Both the position numbers and the translations under genes were made by a program. Source: an uncultured Clostridia bacterium (lineage in GTDB: Bacteria; Bacillota; Clostridia; TANB77; CAG-465). From it: a stretch of 64,000 bases of DNA. Where the stretch lies: NCBI GenBank assembly GCA_934130595.1, contig CAKOYF010000007.1:1-64000 (forward strand), given 5' to 3'. The notes under the pieces are model-generated. The model made no database searches and was not told where the DNA came from. It saw nothing but the letters and a program-made list of their open reading frames with translations. Shown piece by piece: positions 57,559 through 64,000 of this stretch (position 1 is the stretch's first letter; each line of letters starts with the position of its first letter).

Positions 57559-58845
57559 ATGGCAGATATAGTAGTAAGTTCAAAGAAGAAGATTAACTTT
57601 TTTGATAGAGTAATACAAAGCGTAGTAATTATGCTTAATATGGGGAAAATGAATAAAGCGATAGACGAGCATCTATCTGTAATTAGAAAAACAGAGGGAG
57701 ATGACAAGAAAGTTTATCAAGAAAATATATTACGTGAAATAGTTTTTGTAAAATATCAATATGATATTATGCAAAGAAGTATGTACGATTTAAAAATGTC
57801 TTATCCTGATGACATAATAGACAATATTAATTCATCAGATAAAACAACAAGACTTGAATTACAAAAGAATTTTCTTGAAATGGAATATGATAGAGTAACA
57901 AAGTCTAAATTTAAATCTAAAGAAGAAATAAAATTTAATTTACTTGCAATTTCATCTGCAATAGATGAAGTTAAACAAAATATAAAAGATGAAGGAAAAG
58001 CTCAAAGATATAACCAAGTAATAAAAATTGCTGAGGATATAGATACAGCTATACAAACAGATCAATATAAAGATGAGTTATACAAGGATTTATTTAAAGC
58101 AATAGATGAATATGTTGGATATATAAATGATAATTATGATATATCTAAATTACCTTCTGATGAAAGAGAACTAATAGAATATGTAATTGAGTCTATGATA
58201 AAAGGTATCGAATCAGACATAGACAAGCATATGTATGAGTATAACTTAATTATCAATATTTGTAAAAATTCATATAGATACTTTAAAATAATAGATAAGA
58301 TTTTCGGAAAAATTTTAAAAATATATGACGAAAGCTTTGAAAAAGAAATTGTTAATGAAAACGATTATATTAAAATGTTTAAAGAAATCTATGACATGAT
58401 GATAAAAACAAAAGTAAATGACGTTCATAGAACAATTTCAACAGAAGATGAATATTTAGAGTATTCTAAATTACTTGCTAGTGAAGATGAGAACGAAGTA
58501 GACAAGTTTTTATTTGAAAAAGCTAAAGAAATGACTAGTATGGATAGTATTAGAGAAAAAATTGAAAAAATACTTACTCCAGAAGAGCCAGAAGAATCTG
58601 AAGATCCCGAAGAGGATATAGACATAGACAAATTAAACTTAGATGAAATATTAGGAAAGAATACTTCATCTGAAGATAAAAAAGAAGAGGAAGAAGTAGA
58701 AAAAGTAGAAGAAGACACTGAAAAAGATGAAAACAAAGAAGAGGCAATTGAAGAAGAAAAACCTAAAAGAAGAGTGGGAAGACCTAGAAAAGAAGAGAAG
58801 CCTAAAGAAAAAAGACGTGTAGGCCGTCCTAGAAAAAATAAATAG
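57559..58845 (+). CDS. Helical protein with two C-terminal AT-hooks
   Basis: 428 residues, GAGGGAGAG upstream. Residues 1-330 are helical and charged (FFDRVIQSVVIMLNMGKMNK; IKFNLLAISSAIDEVKQNIK; RYFKIIDKIFGKILKIYDES). Then an acidic linker (EEPEESEDPEEDIDIDKLNL). The C-terminus carries two copies of KRRVGRPRK separated by nine residues. GRPRK is the AT-hook core that binds the minor groove of AT-rich DNA. An AT-binding architectural protein would suit this AT-rich genome. No family beyond the motif is recognised. Confidence 0.75.
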   Translation: MADIVVSSKKKINFFDRVIQSVVIMLNMGKMNKAIDEHLSVIRKTEGDDKKVYQENILREIVFVKYQYDIMQRSMYDLKMSYPDDIIDNINSSDKTTRLELQKNFLEMEYDRVTKSKFKSKEEIKFNLLAISSAIDEVKQNIKDEGKAQRYNQVIKIAEDIDTAIQTDQYKDELYKDLFKAIDEYVGYINDNYDISKLPSDERELIEYVIESMIKGIESDIDKHMYEYNLIINICKNSYRYFKIIDKIFGKILKIYDESFEKEIVNENDYIKMFKEIYDMMIKTKVNDVHRTISTEDEYLEYSKLLASEDENEVDKFLFEKAKEMTSMDSIREKIEKILTPEEPEESEDPEEDIDIDKLNLDEILGKNTSSEDKKEEEEVEKVEEDTEKDENKEEAIEEEKPKRRVGRPRKEEKPKEKRRVGRPRKNK

Positions 58846-58856
58846 TTTTTGATTAG

Positions 58857-58887
58857 AAAATAGCCAAATTTTATGTTTGACTATTTT
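58857..58887 (+). terminator. Hairpin after the AT-hook gene
   Basis: AAAATAG plus CAAA on the left (58857-58868) pairs with TTTG and CTATTTT on the right (58876-58887), one internal mismatch. The T run is short, so it is a weak terminator. Confidence 0.55.
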
Positions 58888-58929
58888 TCTATATAAGGAG
58901 AAAGTAAATATTTTAAGATTTAGTTTGAT

Positions 58930-58963
58930 TTTGACAATTTTTTTGAATTTCATATAGTAGAAT
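58930..58963 (+). promoter_or_regulatory. spoIIE promoter with possible Spo0A box
   Basis: TTGACA (58931-58936) is followed after 21 bp by TAGAAT (58958-58963), or after 16 bp by TATAGT (58953-58958). The reverse complement of TTTGACAAT (58930-58938) is ATTGTCAAA, eight of nine matches to the 0A box TTTGTCRAA. In Bacillus the Spo0A-activated spoIIE promoter has a sigma-A -35 and -10 about 21 bp apart with 0A boxes at -35. Confidence 0.5.
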
Positions 58964-58999
58964 ATAGAGTATATAAAGAAACATAAAGAGGTGTAAAAA

Positions 59000-61351
59000 A
59001 TGATATATAATAAGTATCTAGACAATGATATTGATGAAAAGGTTGGATCTGTTATTAATACAGTAAAAAAAGTAGTTAATTTTAAAAATATAATGTTTGT
59101 ATTATTTGCTTTACTTTTATCTACTAAAACTTTTATAGGTGATTTTAGACCGTTTAATTATGTTATGTTGGCTGTTGCTAGTGCATTTGAAGTACCTTTG
59201 TTGCTAATGTTAGTTGCGTCTTCGATTGGACTAGCTATAGGAGGATATACTTCTAGTTTAATTTTACTGGTTGTATTTTTCTTGTTGTATAACTTAGTTA
59301 CGGCAATAGTAAACATAGAAGGAATAAATAAGAAGTATACAGTATTTATTAAATTCTTTGCTTCTATGTGTATATTACAAATTGTATTTTCATTTATTAC
59401 AGGTGATTTATTTACTGAACTTTTTAAAGTTCTTTCAAGTATAATAGCATCTGGAATAATATATCTTGTTACTGTAACAGGAATGAATGTTATTTTAAAT
59501 TTAAAAAATGGTTTTGTATATACAAAAGAAGAAAGTATTATGATGATGCTTACAGTTGCTATGTTAGTTTCAGCTGCAAGTCCAATAAGTATATTTGGAT
59601 TTAAATTAGTTGAAATTATAGCATTTATACTAATACTTTTATATGGTTGGGAAAATGGTGCAATTCTTGGTGCAACTACAGGTTTAATGATAGGACTTAC
59701 ATATACTTGCTTATGTGATGTATCTATGTCATTTGTTGTTGCTATTGCTTTTAGTGGTTTTATATCTGGATTGCTAAGAAAGTTTGGAAAGATTTCAGTA
59801 ATTATAGCTTTTATTGCTGGAAACATATATATTTCATACTACTCAAATGGAATGACACAAATAAATACTGTAGCATGTGAAGTTTTAGTTGCGTCAGTTG
59901 TGTTATTCTTTATGCCTAAGTATATTGAAAGAAAATTAGATAATTTATTTGATTTAGGAAAAGGATTAGAGGCAGTAAAAAATAATTTACTTAGTCCAAC
60001 TAAAGAGGCAAAACAAAAAATTGGCGCAGTATCAGAAGTGTTTAGTAATTTAGCAGACATTACAGTTCAAACAAATAAAGAAACAGAAAAAGAAACAGCA
60101 GAAGTAATAAAAAAATATATACTAAGCTATGTTAATAATACATGCTTTGCTTGTGATAATATAAATGATTGTATTGAAAAAGAAAATTTGGATCAAACAG
60201 CAGAATTTTTAGCAGAGAGACTAGAAAATGGTGAACCAATAGAACAAGAAATGCTAAGATTTAAATGTAGAAATTCGAAAGTTATTATAGATAATTTATA
60301 TGACATATATAACAATATGAAAGTAACTAGAATATTAAAGCAAAGAGAACTTGAAAACACAGAGAAAGTATCAAAGCAATATAAAGAGGTATCTAAATTA
60401 TTAAATACAATTGCTGAAAACATAAAAGAAGGAGAACTAGTAAAAGATGAATCTCAAAAGAAATTAAGAGAAGAATTAAAGTTCTACGGATTTAATGTGT
60501 ATGAAGATGAATTTAATAGAGATGCAGATTCTGTTGAGTATACTTTTGTAACAGATATATTAACAAATATAGATAAACAAAAAAAGCAAATTTCACAACT
60601 TGCAAGTAATATACTAGAACAAAATATGACTATAAAATTAATATTAAATATATCTAAAACAGAAAAATCTAAGATAAAACTTGTATCTACACCTAGATAT
60701 AATATAAAAACAGAGATAATATCTGAAAAGAAATCAGGAGAGATGGTATCTGGTGATACATATCTTCAAATGGAACTACAAGATTTAAGAAAACTAACTG
60801 TAATAAGTGATGGTGTAGGTTCAGGAAAAGACGCAGCTAAAAGTTCTACTGCTGTGGTAAATATTCTTGAAAGATTACTTAGTGGTGGATTTAACGAAGA
60901 AAAAGCAATAGAAATAGTAAATAGTATAATAAAATTAAAAGGTGATGACGAATTATATGCTACATTGGATGCTTCAATAATTAATGAGAAAGATGGAGAA
61001 TGTTTCTTCATTAAATTAGGAGCAGCACCTACATATTTAATAGAAAATGGAAAAGTAGTTACAATTACATCTACTACAATTCCTGTTGGTCTTGTAGACA
61101 ATACAGATTATATTCCAATTTGCAAAAAATTAAATGATGGTGACTTTATTATACAAGTATCTGACGGTGTTGTTTTTGATGATATGGATCCAAATAGTAA
61201 TTATTTAAAGAATTATCTTGTTACATGTGATATTAATAAACCAGCTAAAATAATAGCACAAGAAATAAAAGAAGTACTATATTTGAATAATGGTGGTGTA
61301 TTAGATGATGATGCAACAATAATAGTAAATAAAATTGAAAAGAATTCATAA
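59000..61351 (+). CDS. spoIIE: Stage II sporulation protein E (PP2C-type phosphatase)
   Basis: 783 residues. About ten membrane spans in residues 25-310 (e.g. NIMFVLFALLLSTKTFIGDF, YVMLAVASAFEVPLLLMLVA). A regulatory region includes Cys-rich CFACDNINDCIEKEN. The C-terminal PP2C phosphatase domain (about 560-783) has MVSGDTYLQMEL, KLTVISDGVGSGKDAAKSS, GECFFIKLGAAPTYLIENGK and IQVSDGVVFDDMD. It activates sigma-F in the forespore by dephosphorylating SpoIIAA and takes part in polar division. It shows that the organism is a sporulator. GAGGTG precedes the ATG. Confidence 0.92.
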   Translation: MIYNKYLDNDIDEKVGSVINTVKKVVNFKNIMFVLFALLLSTKTFIGDFRPFNYVMLAVASAFEVPLLLMLVASSIGLAIGGYTSSLILLVVFFLLYNLVTAIVNIEGINKKYTVFIKFFASMCILQIVFSFITGDLFTELFKVLSSIIASGIIYLVTVTGMNVILNLKNGFVYTKEESIMMMLTVAMLVSAASPISIFGFKLVEIIAFILILLYGWENGAILGATTGLMIGLTYTCLCDVSMSFVVAIAFSGFISGLLRKFGKISVIIAFIAGNIYISYYSNGMTQINTVACEVLVASVVLFFMPKYIERKLDNLFDLGKGLEAVKNNLLSPTKEAKQKIGAVSEVFSNLADITVQTNKETEKETAEVIKKYILSYVNNTCFACDNINDCIEKENLDQTAEFLAERLENGEPIEQEMLRFKCRNSKVIIDNLYDIYNNMKVTRILKQRELENTEKVSKQYKEVSKLLNTIAENIKEGELVKDESQKKLREELKFYGFNVYEDEFNRDADSVEYTFVTDILTNIDKQKKQISQLASNILEQNMTIKLILNISKTEKSKIKLVSTPRYNIKTEIISEKKSGEMVSGDTYLQMELQDLRKLTVISDGVGSGKDAAKSSTAVVNILERLLSGGFNEEKAIEIVNSIIKLKGDDELYATLDASIINEKDGECFFIKLGAAPTYLIENGKVVTITSTTIPVGLVDNTDYIPICKKLNDGDFIIQVSDGVVFDDMDPNSNYLKNYLVTCDINKPAKIIAQEIKEVLYLNNGGVLDDDATIIVNKIEKNS

Positions 61352-61365
61352 TGAATACATAAGAT

Positions 61366-61400
61366 AAGAGATATACATTGGTATATCTCTTTAATTTTTT
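61366..61400 (+). terminator. Terminator after spoIIE
   Basis: AAGAGATATAC (61366-61376), loop ATTG, GTATATCTCTT (61381-61391), followed by TAATTTTTT. Confidence 0.88.
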
Positions 61401-61441
61401 TCTCTTATAGCATTAATATCCTATACTTTTACATAAAATTT

Positions 61442-61450
61442 TGGTATAAT
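61442..61450 (+). promoter_or_regulatory. Extended -10 promoter of dnaE
   Basis: TGGTATAAT (61442-61450) is an extended -10 (TGnTATAAT); the -35 region (TATACT) is poor, which such promoters tolerate. Confidence 0.6.
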
Positions 61451-61468
61451 ACACTCAGGTGATAAAAA

Positions 61469-64000
61469 GTGAGTTTTGTACATTTACATTTGCATACTGA
61501 GTATAGTTTACTTGATGGTGCAATAAGAATTGATGAAGTAGTAAAAAAAGCAAAAGAGTATAATATGCCAGCAATAGCTATAACTGACCATGGAAACATG
61601 TTCGGTGCTATTGAAATGTATAAAGAATGTAAAAAAAATGGAATTAAACCTATTATTGGATGTGAATTTTATGTAGCTCCACGTAGCAGATTAGATAAAG
61701 AAGGAAGAATTGATACAGAACCTAATCATCTTATATTATTGGCAATGAATAATACAGGATATAAGAACTTGGTTAAATTATGTTCTATTGGATATACAGA
61801 AGGTTTTTATTATAAACCAAGAATAGACTTAGAAGTTCTTGAAAAATATAATGAGGGATTAATTTGCTTGTCTGCTTGTATTGCTGGTGGATTATCTAGA
61901 AAAATAATAAACGGAGATATTTTAGGAGCAAGAGAAATGCTTGAAAAATATGTTAGCATATTTGGAAAAGATAGATATTTTTTAGAGCTTCAAGATAATA
62001 AATTAAGAGAGCAAATTTTAGTAAACCAAAAATTAATAGAATTTTCAAAAGAGTATGGATTAAATTTAGTAGCTACAAATGACTGTCACTATTTAAATAA
62101 AGAAAATTATGATTTTCATGAAGTACTACTATGTATACAAACAAGAAAAATACTAAGTGATGAAGATAGATTAAGATTTAAAGTAAACGAGTTTTATTTT
62201 AAATCACCAGAAGAAATGAAAGAAGCCTTTAAAGCAATACCTGAGGCTATTGAAAATACATTAAAAATAGCAGATATGTGTAATGTTGAATTAGAATTTG
62301 GACATACCATATTACCTGAGTTTAAAATAGATGAAAACATATCTCATTTAGAGTATTTTACTAAAAAGTGCTATGAGGGAATACCCAAAAGATATACTCC
62401 AGACAAATACGAAAAAGTAAAAGAAAGACTAGATTATGAAATAAGTGTCATAGACAAAATGGGATACATAGATTATTTTCTAATAGTTGCGGATTTTATT
62501 AATTATGCTAAATCTCAAAATATTCCAGTAGGCCCAGGAAGAGGAAGTGGAGCAGGATCAATTGCTGCATACTTAATAGGGATAACAGATATAGATCCAC
62601 TTAGATTTGATTTAATCTTTGAAAGATTTTTAAATCCAGAAAGAGTTAGTATGCCGGATTTTGACGTAGATTTTTGTTATGAAAGAAGACAGGAAGTAAT
62701 AGACTATGTATCACAAAAATATGGAAAAGATCATGTAGCACAGATTATTACATTTGGAACTATGGCTGCAAGAGCGGTTATTAGAGATGTGGCTAGGGTT
62801 TTAGACGTACCATATCAAAAGGCAGATATGATAGCTAAGTTAATACCACATAATTTTAAAATTACTATAGATGAAGCCTTAGAGCAAAACTTAGATTTTA
62901 GAAAATTATATAATGAAGATTTAGAAGTAAAAAGAATTATAGATATATCTAAAAAGCTAGAGGGACTTGCAAGACAGGCATCTACTCATGCATGTGGAGT
63001 TGTAATAACAAAAGAACCAGTATCTAATTATGTACCACTTTATGAAAATGAAGGCCAGATTTCTACACAGTATACTATGACAACGCTTGAAGAATTAGGA
63101 CTATTAAAAATGGATTTTTTAGGACTAAGAACTTTAACTGTAATAGATGATACTAAGAAGCTAGTTAAAAAAATTAGAGGAATAGATGTAGATTTTGGAA
63201 CTTTTGAAGACAAAGAGACATATAAAATGTTAACTCAAGGAAAAACACTAGGAATATTCCAAATGGAGAGTCCTGGTTTTAGAAAAATGATGATGAAAAT
63301 GGAACCGGATTCAATAGATGATATTATAGTAATGATATCTTTATATAGACCTGGACCAATGGATCAAATTCCAAGATATATAAAAAACAAAAACAATAAA
63401 GATAATATAGAGTATACACATGAATCATTAAAAGAGATTTTAAGGCCAACATATGGCTGTATGGTATATCAAGAACAAGTTATGCAAATATTTAGAAAAC
63501 TAGCTGGATATAGTTTAGGAAGAGCCGATATAGTAAGAAGAGCTATGGGAAAGAAAAAGATAGATGTAATGAATAAAGAAAGAGAAGTCTTTATAGAAGG
63601 AGCATCTAAAAACGGTATAGACAAAGAGAGTGCAAATAAAATCTTTGATGAAATGGCAGAGTTTGCAAAATATGCTTTTAATAAGTCTCATGCGGCTGCA
63701 TATGCAGTATTAGCTTACCAAACAGCGTATTTAAAATGTCACTATCCAAATGAATTCTTAGCTGCAAATATGAATTCTTTTATGGGAAACCAAAATAAAA
63801 TTCCTATATATATAAATGAAAGTAGAGAACTTGGAATTGAAGTTTTAAAACCAGATATAAATGAAAGCTATTCTAAATTTACTGTAATAAATGGAAAAAT
63901 AAGATTTGCACTTAATTCTATAAAAAATGTAGGAGAGAATGCTATTGATGAAATAATTAAAGAGCGAAATATAAACGGAAAATATAGAAGCTTTATAGAT
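61469..64000 (+). CDS. dnaE: DNA polymerase III alpha subunit (3' end beyond window)
   Basis: GTG 61469 with AGGTG six bases upstream; 844 codons run to the window edge without a stop. N-terminal PHP domain: FVHLHLHTEYSLLDG and ITDHGNMFGA. Palm: GPGRGSGAGSIAAYLIGITD and the catalytic PDFDVDF (Asp399, Asp401). Fingers: QASTHACGVVIT-type segment and VMISLYRPGPMDQIPRYI, then KSHAAAYAVLAYQTAYLKCH. It is the DnaE-type replicase, not PolC. Low-GC Firmicutes usually have both; PolC is not in the window. Confidence 0.97.
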   Translation, partial: MSFVHLHLHTEYSLLDGAIRIDEVVKKAKEYNMPAIAITDHGNMFGAIEMYKECKKNGIKPIIGCEFYVAPRSRLDKEGRIDTEPNHLILLAMNNTGYKNLVKLCSIGYTEGFYYKPRIDLEVLEKYNEGLICLSACIAGGLSRKIINGDILGAREMLEKYVSIFGKDRYFLELQDNKLREQILVNQKLIEFSKEYGLNLVATNDCHYLNKENYDFHEVLLCIQTRKILSDEDRLRFKVNEFYFKSPEEMKEAFKAIPEAIENTLKIADMCNVELEFGHTILPEFKIDENISHLEYFTKKCYEGIPKRYTPDKYEKVKERLDYEISVIDKMGYIDYFLIVADFINYAKSQNIPVGPGRGSGAGSIAAYLIGITDIDPLRFDLIFERFLNPERVSMPDFDVDFCYERRQEVIDYVSQKYGKDHVAQIITFGTMAARAVIRDVARVLDVPYQKADMIAKLIPHNFKITIDEALEQNLDFRKLYNEDLEVKRIIDISKKLEGLARQASTHACGVVITKEPVSNYVPLYENEGQISTQYTMTTLEELGLLKMDFLGLRTLTVIDDTKKLVKKIRGIDVDFGTFEDKETYKMLTQGKTLGIFQMESPGFRKMMMKMEPDSIDDIIVMISLYRPGPMDQIPRYIKNKNNKDNIEYTHESLKEILRPTYGCMVYQEQVMQIFRKLAGYSLGRADIVRRAMGKKKIDVMNKEREVFIEGASKNGIDKESANKIFDEMAEFAKYAFNKSHAAAYAVLAYQTAYLKCHYPNEFLAANMNSFMGNQNKIPIYINESRELGIEVLKPDINESYSKFTVINGKIRFALNSIKNVGENAIDEIIKERNINGKYRSFID

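Overview
The window is AT-rich DNA from a strictly anaerobic, spore-forming Firmicute of the clostridial type. Evidence seen in the sequence: a four-subunit 2-oxoacid:ferredoxin oxidoreductase operon, SpoIIE and BofC-like sporulation proteins, a collagen-like surface protein of the exosporium type, clostridial-style promoters and AGGAGG ribosome-binding sites, and a standard genetic code. I cannot name the species.

Bases 1 to about 26,250 are most of a siphovirus-type prophage read left to right. The left end (integrase, repressor, replication) lies outside the window. The order is: late early-region genes (nonapeptide-repeat protein, NinB-like protein, RuvC-like resolvase, YopX, sigma-70-region-4-like late regulator), a 430-bp non-coding stretch with two terminators and a tRNA-like RNA, a terminase-small-like gene, a block of small genes holding a candidate frameshift pair, large terminase, portal, minor capsid, scaffold, major capsid with an Ig-like tail, connector/neck genes, tail tube, tape measure, tail hub, two large tail-tip/fibre proteins, and the lysis cassette (holin, CHAP-SH3 endolysin). 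At the right end is a compact, inverted control module: a 37-codon peptide gene and a ribbon-helix-helix gene on the minus strand, a palindromic operator inside a consensus promoter, and a plus-strand promoter and terminator that would make an antisense RNA of about 100 nt.

The host chromosome starts with a preQ1-I riboswitch and a queuosine-precursor transporter (26.3-27.0 kb). It continues with a phasin-like/UbiB/PAP2 operon, tRNA-Gln, formate-tetrahydrofolate ligase, a degenerate PLD-like protein, an unknown minus-strand gene, a frameshifted small gene near paired GACAATTGTC palindromes, smc, dinB, the porGDAB operon, a glycosyltransferase plus collagen-like protein, comEC, a BofC-like gene, two tandem paralogous membrane proteins, a ClpE-like ATPase, scpB-addB, an AT-hook protein, spoIIE and the first 844 codons of dnaE.

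The strongest items for follow-up are the tRNA-like RNA in the prophage (3661-3772), the antisense RNA/peptide/RHH module at the prophage edge (25.5-26.0 kb), and the displaced overlapping gene pair that looks like a frameshifting tail-assembly chaperone (4849-5683).
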